A stretch of 64,000 nucleotides of DNA, taken from the NCBI GenBank assembly GCA_037893245.1, contig JBAIAA010000412.1, positions 62,001 through 126,000 on the forward strand, given 5' to 3'. The position numbers and the translations under genes were made by a program. Numbering within the stretch: position 1 is the stretch's first letter; each line of letters opens with the position of its first letter. Of the stretch, positions 45,961-56,649 are shown one piece after another. The notes under the pieces are model-generated. The model did not search any database. It was not told where the DNA came from and saw nothing but the letters and a program-made list of their open reading frames with translations. The stretch comes from Crossaster papposus. Lineage: Eukaryota; Echinodermata; Asteroidea; Velatida; Solasteridae.

Positions 45961-46233
45961 GAAGTTAGGATACACAATTTGCAGAATTATAAAGAAATAT
46001 CTTACTAATTTAAAAGTATATAATGATTCCAGGCATCCTGCAAAATGATTGAGCTAGATATCTTGTAATTTTTCTGAAACAAACGCCGTTTTCTTGGTTT
46101 TTCTTCTTGGCATTCATGATTGTAAATCGTCGGATAGGTCAGTTAAACGATATTGACTATACAATACAACCCCCCCAAATCCACCCATTCCTGATAATTC
46201 AAGCAATTACCAATGGTGTATCCTACCTTTGAG
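45961..46233 (+). mobile_element. Family A MITE, internal deletion
   Basis: Left end gttaggatacacaatttgca, right end caatggtgtatcctaccttt. The centre is deleted. No TTAA on either side. Confidence 0.85.
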
Positions 46234-46970
46234 ACATGCCGTACAGCATGCACCACACTGTGCGGAGGTATACCAGCATGTTAGCGCGTATATATAGCCC
46301 CGTTTGCTGCTGTGGTATCCGCACGGATCTATAAGCAATTTCACCAGCGCGTCAGAACACTATTTTGGCCCATAATAATTGGCGGGCCATCTGTTTTGCA
46401 GAAGGGATGCTCTCCAACTATCACTGTTCATTCCACTAGTTAAGTTGCGGTTTAAAATTGCAATTATACAAGTGCACAAAACATTACTTTACTGGTATGT
46501 ATACCAAGAATGATGGCAACACGTTCTATGGTTTTATAATTGTTATAATAAACCATGGCAAAAAAAGTCAAAAATGCGCTAAACAATTAATTAACAAACG
46601 GCGCCCCATATTAAGGGCCATAATTTGAAGCCTCGTAGAGTCGGATGTGTTATATATGTGTTATACGCAAACACTTAACAATCCAGGCTTCAATGTAATG
46701 TGCTTGGCCTGGTCGCACTGAAATTCACACTACTTTTCAAACCAGTTCGCTTCGAATGACGTGTATACACGCAAACGTTTTCCAGAATTAAAAACGGATA
46801 ACGAGAAAAAACGCGTCACGAGCAAGGCCGGAAAATAGCTTTCAGCAACCGGCTCGCAGCGAGCGAGGCCGGAAATATCGGGGTGTACTACTTACAGATG
46901 CTGGCCTGCCTAGCCTGAACCCGTCTCGGATCGAGTTGCGTAAAAATACAATTCCGCGCCTGGGCCGCGC

Positions 46971-47354
46971 GCGAATCTTTTTTTCCCAAACGTGATTGCC
47001 AAATTTCATGAATTATTCAGTAGTTGCGTTGATCGCTGTACAACACTTAGGTTCTAGGTCTCCTTTTTCCCTTAAATTTAAAATACTCTAAAGATATCAA
47101 TTTGACTAGGAAAAACGAGGTGACCTACAGCAGGATTCGAACCAGAGATCTTTGATCCATAGCCCATCCCACTATCCACTACACTAGCAGCTCGACAACA
47201 GCTGTTCTTTAAATTGATTTAATGTAACTAGTTAACTAAATAACAACAATGCTGTGACGTCATGTCTTATTCCGATGAATAAACATAACTTCTCATCCAA
47301 ACTACTGAATAATTCATGAAATTTGGCAATCACGTTTGGGAAAAAAAAATTCGC
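46971..47354. mobile_element. Foldback element with perfect 9-bp TSD (Mutator-like)
   Basis: TIRs start GCGAATCTTTTTTTCCC and continue AAACGTGATTGCCAAATTTC, ATGAATTATTCAGTAGT, mirrored at the right end. GGGCCGCGC is duplicated exactly at 46962-46970 and 47355-47363. The interior contains a tRNA-like segment (47127-47205). Confidence 0.9.
47127..47205 (-). repeat. tRNA-like segment (SINE head or tRNA relic)
   Basis: On the minus strand: TAGTGGATAGTGGGATGGGC (A-box-like) and, further on, GGTTCGAATCCTGC (B box). Spacing is tRNA-like, but a complete cloverleaf is not evident, and it lies within a foldback element. Probably a SINE head or captured tRNA relic rather than a functional tRNA. Confidence 0.55.
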
Positions 47355-47400
47355 GGGCCGCGCTCGGTCAATGTCAAAATAATCCTGGGTGAATTAGTTA

Positions 47401-48400
47401 ATTAAATACCGAAGATTGCCCTCCTGTAAGGTAGTGTATCAAATAATGACGTCGGTTGTCATTGTAAATGTAATGGCTCCAGACTATTGACTAGTAGACT
47501 AAAATGTCCATTGAAAAAGCACAGGGAAATGGTTGAGTAACTTTTGTGTGGCGCCAATTGCCTTGGCAACAGTCTTTTTTACGTCCATTTCAGGAAGTGC
47601 AATAGTTACACCTGAATGTCTTATAATGTGGACACGATAAGAAGAAGAATGCATCTCTCATTCTCATATTATTCTGTGCAAGTCGCCATTGCATTGCATG
47701 CTGATCATTTTCCAGCGAGTAACAGCGGCCTTGATACCGTACCTGTCTGCATGGAGCTCCATGCTGTCTGATAGTGATACCCGCATATTTTACCAGCCGA
47801 CCTTGGAGATTATACAGGCGCGCTATATTGGTAGTATTAATATTGCACACGCGAACAAAAATTCAATTTCGCCAGGACCAACTGAAAAAGCATTGAGTGG
47901 ACGGAACCATTTATCTTTGGCGTTGTCACCGTGATCTCACGAGGTTTAAGTACCGGTATATATAGGCCTATACACAAACAATACACTTTAACGCGTTACA
48001 TTTCTTGTGTACTTGTAGTTGCTTTTAAAAGACGCGGGTCTCTTTCGTATCGTGTGAAACCATATGATGATTTAATAAGAATATTTCCATAAAAAAAACG
48101 ATGCAAAAAGGCAAATCATATACCTCCAGTGTGTTCAGCCATGTATTTCAAGGGTAAAAAAATCATATCGGAAATTTAGGTGACTATTTATGGAGCATGC
48201 GCCACGATTCGCCAATGGTTCAACAAAGCTGTTTTGCAGCGAACGGGCTGCAACAATAATGACGCGCGGCCAATTAGCCAAGGACAATGCACTTAATTAG
48301 GAGATGATTACAACCAATTTGCAATGGTTTACCGCTGTAAACCTCAATTAACCTTCATTTGTGAAGACAATGCAACAAATTGTAATGTGATATTTGAACA
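47401..48400. other. No gene recognised
   Basis: Antiparallel 80-codon ORFs near 47590-47934 are unsupported. Confidence 0.5.
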
Positions 48401-48800
48401 AGTCATTTAGATGCTAAATTCATATTTGAAGGGATATCCATTATTGACTGATTCGCCCTTGCGATATGTTATTCATGATGTTAAAGATAGGATATACCGT
48501 ACCAATGTTAATTGCTTGAATTATCAGGAACGGGTGAATTTTGGGGGTTGTATTGTATAGTAAATATCGTTTAACTGACCTGTGTGATATACCCACCCGA
48601 ACAAGTCAATTACATGTAGATGCTAAATTCCTATTGTTTGGTTGAAGGGATATCCATTATTGACTGATTCGCCCTTGCGATATGTTATTCATGATGTTAA
48701 AGATAGGATACACCAATGTTAATTGCTTGAATTATCAGAAACAGGTGAATTTTGGGGGGTTGTATTGTATAGTAAATATCGTTTAACTGACCTGTCCGAA
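48401..48800 (+). repeat. 216-bp tandem duplication across a family A insertion edge
   Basis: TTTAGATGCTAAATTC, GGGATATCCATTATTGACTG, ATTCGCCCTTGCGATATGTT and the following family A end recur 216 bp downstream. Confidence 0.88.
48481..48585 (-). mobile_element. Family A end fragment in a tandem duplication
   Basis: TTAA plus the CACCAATGTTAATTGCTTG-type end through 'aaatatcgtttaactgacct', then breaks off. It repeats the flank and end of the copy at 48697, offset by 216 bp. Confidence 0.85.
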
Positions 48801-49084
48801 GTTTTACAATCATGGATGCCGAGAAGAAAAACAAGCAAGAAAAACGGCGTTCGTTTTTAACCGGCGTAGGGTAGTTGCTCTTGTTGTTCTGTTTTTTTTT
48901 GGCGCGATCGTCATCTGGCGATCATAGATTTTTTATATAATTTTTTTTCGGAACAATTACAGGATATTTAGCACAATACTTTTGCTGGATGCCTAGCATC
49001 ATTATCTACTTTCAAATAAGTAAGATATTTCTTAATAATTCGGTTGTAAAAGCTCTCGATATCTATGGGGTATCCTAGCTTTAA
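48697..49084 (-). mobile_element. Family A MITE, full length, reverse
   Basis: TTAA at 48697-48700 and 49081-49084. Diverged core cgcgatcgtcat/ctggcgatca near 48902-48926. Confidence 0.9.
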
Positions 49085-49494
49085 AATCGTTATTTATATT
49101 ATAGACACCGCACAATAACTCAAGGTAAAACTCGTTATCAAATTCACTCATGTGTGCACGATGAATCCCGTTTAGTAATCATACCATTATTGACAAAATT
49201 CAGCCGAGCGGCCAACAGCTCGTTATCAGACAAGGCCGTGAAACGCGAAGTATACTATAATTCATTGGAGCAGTTTCTACAAACCATTGACGTATGAAAT
49301 GACGTCATCTTTTGGGCTTCGGAGGTTTGCCAATTTGATAACCGACGTCTCTCGTGGCGTGAGTGATGTGTCAGCAGCACAGGCAAAATGGTCTCGATGC
49401 AGAAAATAAATTATGTAGAGTAACAATGTTTCATTCGCGTTCGCAATAACCTGGATGGGTAATATACAGGGTGTCTTAACAGTTTGCATAATCT

Positions 49495-49880
49495 TTAAAG
49501 GTAGGATACACCATTTTGCAGATTTCGAAACATTTTACTACCAAATTATTAAGAAATATCTCACTTATTTAAGAGTAAATAATGATTGTATAGGCATCCA
49601 GCAAAATGATTGCGCTAGATATTCTATAATTGTTTCGAATTTTTTTATTTAAAACAGAATCACGATCGCCGGACGGCGTTCGCGGGAAAAAAACCCAAGA
49701 ACAACATAAGAACCAATGCCCGACGCCGGCTGAAAACGAACGCCGTTTGTCTTGCTTTTTTCGGCATCCATGATTGTAAAACTTCGAACAGGTCAGTCAA
49801 ACGATATTTACTATAAAAATCCCCTAAATCCACCCATTCATGATAACTCAAGATATTACCAATGGTGTATCCTACCTTTA
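49495..49880 (+). mobile_element. Family A MITE, full length
   Basis: TTAA at 49495-49498; right end CCTACCT followed by TTTA. Core ACGATCGCCGG/ACGGCGTTCGCG near 49662-49684. Confidence 0.92.
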
Positions 49881-49916
49881 TTTCCTGATGTTAATGTTTG
49901 ACGTTAAGCATTAAGA

Positions 49917-50078
49917 GTGCCGTGACATCGTGGCCAGGAGCATTGAATTCGTGGTCTGCGATGGAATTGTGGGTTCGAACCCGGCCCCGGGTTATGGTGC
50001 ATGTGCCCTTGGGCAAGGCACTTTGTCACTCATTGCTTCTCTGGCTCTCCACCCAGGAGTAACATTGAGCCGCATTAT
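49917..50078 (+). repeat. tRNA-headed SINE (family 2)
   Basis: TGGCCAGGAGCATTG and B box GGGTTCGAACCC (49971-49982), then CCCTTGGGCAAGGCACTTTG, a motif common in animal tRNA-SINEs, TTCTCTGGCTCTCCACCCAG, and a poly-A run at 50080. Confidence 0.72.
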
Positions 50079-50615
50079 ATAAAAAAAAAAAGGACAGCTC
50101 GGGTGACAATATAGCGTCAAGAACGAAAATAGTGCCGTGAAGACCACAACAAAAAAGTGAAGAAAATCGCCTAAAGCGTCCAGCGTATAGCAAAGATGGG
50201 TGAAAGTCTAACCAAAATGACTACAACAGGCGATGCGCTGTCTATAAATAAGAAACACATTAATGGTTTCAAAATGTGAAGAGGACGAATGGTCGAAGCG
50301 GCAACGAGTGACAGACATGACTAATGATTCAATGTGCGTGACGAGTATGGCAAAGCACCGAAACACAAAGCGCCAAGGACGAGGGTACGGGTACGGGTTT
50401 GCAATCGAGATAGAAACACCCAGGTGTCGATCAAAGTTGTGTCTCACAACAGCCTGTGTTTTAAAAATTGTGTTTTGTAATTGCCTTCTGTCCTTTGTGT
50501 ACGTGTTATTGTCGTTCGGTTGACCGTAGTTTGTCTGTCAATAGGTTAGAGTACACAAATATTTTAGCTTCACCTTATACCTAAATGTTGTCGTTGGTTA
50601 CTTTAATTTATACAA

Positions 50616-50882
50616 ATAGGCACTTGGGGAGACAAATTAGCGTAAGTGTTTAGGTAATAAGGAGACAGTGGCACTTAGGGAGACATTTCAGTGTCTCCCT
50701 AAGTGTCTACCTGCCCTAAAAAAACAATATTTGGGAGTTAGTTTTGTCCTAGAACGACAGATTTTGGTCTAAATAGCATAAATCTCGAAGATCTTAGAGA
50801 AAAGGGTTAGGGTAAACAAGTTAGGACTGTTTTAAGTTTGTGTACATCTCTGTGGGATTGTCCCCCTAAGTGCCCATTTGGA
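50616..50882 (+). mobile_element. 'GGCACTTGGGGAGAC' MITE, full length
   Basis: AATAGGCACTTGGGGAGACA at the left and GTCCCCCTAAGTGCCCATTT at the right. An internal GTGTCTCCCTAAGTG repeat echoes the TIR. No ORF. Confidence 0.88.
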
Positions 50883-51057
50883 TATCTCTTTACTTAATAA
50901 TCTTAATGATTCAATTGTCTATTCTTTGTTAATATGAGATTTCAAGTTTTCATTTTGTAAAAATGGCAGCATTGAAATAAATGTAATGAAATGAAATATT
51001 TGTGAGATTGTTTTCCTCAACGTGACAGACCTAATGCGACGGATCAGAGGCTGAACC

Positions 51058-51692
51058 CTATGGGTGTATTCGAAACCCCGTTCTCGTGTTCAATAAACAC
51101 GCGAACAGGGTTCCGAGTGACGAGAAACAACATGCGAATGGTGTTTGCGAACAGGGTTTTTACTCTCTGCCCGCTCAGCGGGGAGTAGATAAAGAGCGCC
51201 AACAAAAAAACAGACCCAGGCCCCTCTGCGTAAATGTGCGTATGTATTGACTGCCAATCGTGGTCGTCAGACAAACGAATTGGTACGTCCACGATTGACA
51301 ATACGTCCACGATTCCAAATCGTGTACAAATCCTACGGAGGCCATCCGAAAACGTTAGTGTACAAACAAAAGAAGGGAAGACGATCGGACAATGCCCCGT
51401 CCATGATTGGCGGGGTTTACCAACCTACATGTGTGCAAATTGGAAGCAATCAATCGTGCACAAAACATCTGTAAGTGATCATAAAAGGTGGGATTATCAT
51501 TGACACTTTAATTTTACTTCTATTCCAGGATGTACAATATTTTTTGTATAGTCATTAAGTTTAATTTGTTTTCAATCAAAATTGTAATTAGGGGCTGCCA
51601 TCTTGAATGTTCGCCTACACGCACTCCACACGCACTTGAACGTTCGTAATCAGCAGGCCACTCGAGAACAGGTTTTTAAATACACCACCTGT
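51058..51692 (+). repeat. 'CGAAACCCCGTTCTCGTGTT' repeat, copy 2
   Basis: See copy 1. The gap between the blocks is larger here and includes direct repeats of ACGTCCACGATT near 51290-51315. Confidence 0.75.
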
Positions 51693-52225
51693 GTCCGATT
51701 GGTTTCTTGGACAAAATGGGTTTTTTTCTTCAACCGGAAAACTGACCTTTGCGAGATACACAACCTGTATGCGTGACACACAGCACGCGTTGAAACGGCG
51801 TCGGTAATGAATACCTTAAAGTCAAATCGGGCTAAAATAATGCATAGTTCACGATATGAATAATTCAAAAAAACAACCGCAAGGTTTACCCCTGGTGCAA
51901 AAACAAGTCAAATGAATGCATGACGTTCACCACTAACCCTCCGTTGCAGTGTGAATGTATAAACGAGGGGCATATTCATGGACTAATTGACGCGACTGAT
52001 AGCGGTACCCCAGGCAGACAAAGTCTATTGATATTAATATATCCACTTTTCCCAACTCATTGGCACACCGAAGTATTCTGTGAAATATCACTCTATGCGG
52101 GATGAATAATAGAAGTGGTGTTTGTTTCATAATCTAACACGTTGCTGTAGAATTCTTGAAGCCCAAAGGGTTATAGTGTACGCTGTTTTCAACACTTTCT
52201 TCTCTATTTATGTAAACAAAGAACG

Positions 52226-52594
52226 TTAAAGGTAGGATACACCATTTTTGCAGATATCGAAAATATGTACTTCCGAATTATTAGGAAACATCTTACCCAT
52301 TTGAAGGCAAATAATGATTCTAGGCATCCAGCAAAACGATTGCGCTAGATATAATTGTATAAAGAAAAATTCGCGATCGCCGTCCGGCGATCGCGAACAA
52401 ACTAAATAGCATAAAATAACTGCTCGACGCCGATTGAAAACAAACGCTGTTTTTGTGCTTTTCTCGGCATCGATGACTGTAAAACTACGGACAGGTCAGT
52501 TAAACGGTTTTCACTATAACAAAAAAATAAAATAAAAAAAACCACCCATTCATTATGAATTCAAACAATTACCAATGGTGTATCCTACCTTTAA
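52226..52594 (+). mobile_element. Family A MITE with inverted hairpin core
   Basis: TTAA at 52226-52229 and 52591-52594. The core reads GCGATCGCCGT/CCGGCGATCGC (about 52374-52396): its loop is the reverse complement of other forward copies although the arms stay forward. Confidence 0.92.
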
Positions 52595-52797
52595 AATAGT
52601 TGAACATGTTTGGTCATTATCTTACCAAAATTGATTTGTACGGTTTTTTTTTACAACCAAATGGACCTATACCTAGTACCCACTAAAAGGATTCTTTACT
52701 CCCATTTTGTTTGTTTTTTGGGTTCGTTTGTAATTCAGTTTTCAATCGGATTTCACCACATTAACTCGCGTTCCTACTCAACCCATATAGAGAACAA

Positions 52798-53044
52798 CCT
52801 GGGCCCAATTCAATAGAGCTGTTAAGCACAAAATTGTACTTAGCACAAAAAAATTTTGCTCAAAAATAACGGGTTGCCAGCCAAAACTCCATGTGCATTT
52901 CATGCTAAGCAAAAAAAACAACTGAATATAAGTCAGAAACACTATTTATGTTACCAAACAATTTGGTTTGTAACCCTGTTTTAGACAAGGAAGAATTCCT
53001 ATGCTTAGCAAATGTTGTTGTGCTTAACAGCTCTATGGCCCCAA
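52798..53044. mobile_element. 'CCAATTTCATAG' MITE, right end slightly deleted
   Basis: CTGGGCCCAATTCAATAGAG at the left and AACAGCTCTATGGCCCCA at the right (missing 'AAATT'). Interior close to 39946-40194. Confidence 0.85.
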
Positions 53045-53441
53045 ATAGTATATAGCCGCCTTATACTAGTAGCCGCCTTCGGCTGCAACCTACACGATAG
53101 AGCGGTTGTTTCAACAGTCATCATGCATGCTTCGCTATAACTGTCGCTGCTGCTATACTAATAACGTTATTGCTCAAGTTATGTAGCTAATTTGATTGTA
53201 GTCGCCGATTGAATCAGACTCCAATTTGGGCGTTTGTGTTTTTGATGGTATACTTGAGCTGAGTCGCCATGGCGTTCAGTTGGGTGTTTGTGTTGGTAGA
53301 AATGTTGGTTCTTGGTTGTCATGGTGTTAATTGGTCACGGTGTTGATGTAAGACAGTTCAGGATGCTAAGAAATAATGTTGTTGGTGGTGGTGACGTTGT
53401 GCTGTTCATCTTGGTAGATGTGTAATAGTGTACCAATACTT

Positions 53442-53712
53442 CAAAATAGGCACTTGGGGAGACAAATTAGCGTAAGATTTTAGGTAATAAGGAGACAGTG
53501 ACACTTAGGGAGACATTTCAGTGTCTCCTAAGTGTCTAGCTACCCTAAAAAAACACGATATTTGGGAGTTATTTTTGTCCTAGAACGAAAGATTTTGGTC
53601 TAAATAGCATAAATCTCGAAGATCTTAGAGATTTGGGTTAAGGTAAACAAGTTAGGACTGTTTTAAGTTTGTGTACATCTCTATGGGATTTTCTCCCCAA
53701 TTGCCTATTTGG
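53442..53712 (+). mobile_element. 'GGCACTTGGGGAGAC' MITE, full length
   Basis: AAATAGGCACTTGGGGAGAC at the left, TCTCCCCAATTGCCTATTTG at the right. Directly abuts SINE family 1. Confidence 0.88.
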
Positions 53713-53930
53713 AGGTAAGCCTGGAGAAACCTGCAGAGAGAAGATAATGAGAAGAAGGTACAGTTTTAGAGGTTGGAGGAAAACCCCAGAAGAATATCCT
53801 GGGAAAACCCACGGATTCAGGCAGGGACTGAAAACCCAATCCACATATTGGCCCCAGGCCGGATTCGAACCTGATTCACATCGGTGGAAGGCGAGGAAAG
53901 AACCGCTATACGCCAACCTGACTCCCATGC
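53713..53930 (-). repeat. tRNA-headed SINE (family 1), 3' truncated
   Basis: Minus-strand copy with B box GGTTCGAATCC (53861-53871) and A-box region GGTTGGCGTATAGCGGTT. Its body matches 60140-60260. It abuts the end of a GGCACTTGGGGAGAC MITE. Confidence 0.85.
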
Positions 53931-54037
53931 AGTATAGCGTTGGGTTGAGAGGTGCAGTGTTGGTGTTCGTGACGGGATGAATTTTAGTGTTTGCGTTGTA
54001 TGGTGTTGTCTTGGTGTTGGGAGTCTTGATGTTCGTG

Positions 54038-54432
54038 TTAAAGGGATCGTATACGTTTGGTAATTACTCCAACAATTAATGGCAATAATAACTTACTTGG
54101 TAAGAAGTACAGCAGCTTTGGATAGTATAATGCATTTTTAGAAGCTTTTCACTTCGAAGTACTGCGGTTATGGAAAAAGATATCACTTTTTATCCCAAAC
54201 AAATTGAATCTGAGAAGCGTTACTGCAGTGACGTTTCTCAGAGTGTGTATTCCAATGCAGATAATTCTTCCTGCGTGGACATAACCGCTACAGAATTTCG
54301 GCAATATCTCAAAATCGCTACCACCTTTTGAAATGAAATTTGTACAGGTTAGTTTTATGGTATATATCTATAACTATGTAGGATTGAAACAAACAGTGGG
54401 TTCCAATTACCAAACCTATACGTTCCCTTTAA
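54038..54432 (+). mobile_element. Family B MITE, full length
   Basis: TTAA at 54038-54041 and 54429-54432; TIR AGGGATCGTATACGTTTGG, right end slightly diverged (ACCTATACGTTCCCT). Confidence 0.92.
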
Positions 54433-55392
54433 GGAGTCTTGATATTCGAGTCTTGATGTTGATGTTGGTGTTATCCTAGTTTGTTTTCGGGTTTTATGTT
54501 TTATGACTATTTCAGGGCGTAGGTACATCATGTGCTAACAGTTGCGCGCGCATGGTTATTTACTATCGTTACGTCACTAATTAAAGCAACTTGTTCCTTC
54601 GTGTTAAGCGTGTTTTTGGTGTGCTTACTGCTTACAGTATCTTTGAAACTGACAGAGGCTGTGCTAAGCATAAAGCAGCGCTATGAAATTAAGGCCAGCT
54701 GGTGGGAGCATATACTCGGCGCCACGGGAACCCATGCAGTAGTTCGCTGAACGTTACAAAACAAGAAGAAAAAAACCCGAAAACAATATACTGTATACAT
54801 ACAACAGGTGAAATGTAACTAATTAAATAACCTATCAATTGGCCTCTGTATATATCGGTTATTCATTGATGTTTTTTGTGACAAAGCGCTCTCTCTGTAT
54901 TACGTCAGTGTTTATGTCTGGTACACGATAATTGAGTGACCTTCTTTGCGTTGCACTGCGATGTATCGCCAGCAACAACAAATCCAAGATGTTTTCAGTG
55001 TCCCAGTTGCCGCAGCTGACAGCTATATAGGTAAACACAATCTCATTCAAAATGGCAACAATTATTAAAATAAGTAAATTATACTCTATTCACGATCGTG
55101 ATGTTGGTCGTTTCTAATGTTCCCTATATAGGGACACCAAACCAAACCAAATCATCGTACTTGTTTTTTTGTTTTTTTTGTTATTTGCAACCTATTCGCC
55201 GTACCTAGTAAAGGGGATAATGTTGTTTGTTTTTATATGAGCTTGAAAACTGAAATGTTTTCAGCATTAAAAAAACGAGGATGCACCACACAGTGCGAAA
55301 AAGAGAAGATCGATTTAGTATACGAATGATGTTAATATTTAGCGTTACCATGGATTATATCGACAGTAGACAGTAATTGCATGATAGTAAGG
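54433..55392. other. No gene recognised
   Basis: The 54532-54750 frame looks membrane-like but overlaps a degenerate 'GCTTAGCATAAA...CTATGAAATT' MITE-like tract. Otherwise AT-rich. Confidence 0.45.
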
Positions 55393-55538
55393 TTTTGTTG
55401 TCCTAGAACGACATATTTTGGTCTGAATAGCATAAATCTCGAAGATCTTAGAGAAAAGGGTTAGGGTAAACAAGTTAGGACTGTTTTAAGTTTGAGTACA
55501 TCTCTATGGGATTGTCTCTCCAAGTGCCTATTTGAAGG
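55393..55538 (+). mobile_element. 'GGCACTTGGGGAGAC' MITE, right-half fragment
   Basis: TGTCCTAGAACGACATATTT through GTCTCTCCAAGTGCCTATTT, identical in plan to the right half of 50616-50882. Confidence 0.85.
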
Positions 55539-56649
55539 TACATGTATTATAACTTCTTTAGTTTTCAAACAACATGCAATGAATAGGGGAAAATGACCTT
55601 CGATTTGGTATAGAATATTATGCCAGTTATTCAGTTTAGATAACTACACTCTGTTTATCCATTTATGAATACATTAATATTTGTAATTACTTAATTTTGA
55701 ATAGGGGGGCCTATGTAATTTCACTATGTCGCTATATTGAGCTGAGGACAAGGTTCCAAGCCGTTCGTCGTTTTCGTCATTTAAACTTTCAAAAATTCAA
55801 AAAAGTGCTGTAAAACAAATATGGGTAAATTACACAAAATTACCAAGGCCGCAAAATTTCCCAGGATGTGCAGCATGTGCATTAATATGCTTAGAATATG
55901 TTATCTATTCCTTATTCTCTATTCTCTATTTTATTTTTCGCAAAACATCAACAGCTTTTTAAGGCCTTTCTGTTTCTTTACATCTAGATTTGGTCGCCAA
56001 AAAATGGCCTTCACAAAGACCGCTAACTTCTTTAATGAGATGTACAGCAGCAACCTGTTGGTATACTCTTATCTCTTTGACTTGGCAACGTCATTTTGAT
56101 TCGGAGCCAAAGCTTCTAAATTATTGAGATTTAGAAAACGACGACGAATATGAAGTTTTAATTGGAAAGGTTGCCAAACAGATCGTCCAAGAGTAAAAAA
56201 GCTTGCTCACTCACGACAACAAACTGTAAAATACAAAGATTGACGCAACAAGTGCTGGCGAGGAATGCAATTTAACTAACTGGCAACTATACCACTAGCC
56301 AACATTATCTCCTAAGTTGTATTCAACCTTGCAAGCAGTCTTGATTGGCAACATCGTCGCTAACCGGCGGCCAACGTCACTTTAGATAGCTCTGGGTGTT
56401 CTTTTGAGAAAGACAAACTTGATCAAACGTTTCTATGACTTTAGAGTTTCTAGTTCATATGATCGTAATTCCAAAGTATTACGATTTGAGGCATCTACTA
56501 CAGCAACGGCTGTCCAGACCAAAAAAGTTAAGAGGAACCTCTGATTCCCGTGTAGGTCTTATTCATGCCGTGGCGGACTGAACTAATCTACGCTAGACTA
56601 GAGTCATGGGTCTGATAGCATCACGGACAATCGACACACGTAAACCATA
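55539..56649. other. No gene recognised; possible 3' flank of the DIRS element
   Basis: The minus-strand DIRS reading ends near 56650. Its terminal repeat would be expected just below this coordinate, but none was identified. Confidence 0.4.

Larger units (their letters stand above)
46740..47400 (+). repeat. 'CACGCAAACGTTTTCCAGA' repeat, copy 2, interrupted by a foldback
   Basis: 46740-46880 and about 47364-47400 (TCAAAATAATCCTGGGTGAA) correspond to the copy at 43125-43330. The Mutator-like foldback lies between them. Confidence 0.65.

Noticed and set aside
53669..53980. 103-codon ORF
   Set aside because: It reads through SINE family 1 and a MITE end; the equivalent minus frame is similarly open.
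54532..54750. 72-codon membrane-like ORF
   Set aside because: AT-rich sequence overlapping a degenerate CCAATTTCATAG MITE; hydrophobicity is compositional.
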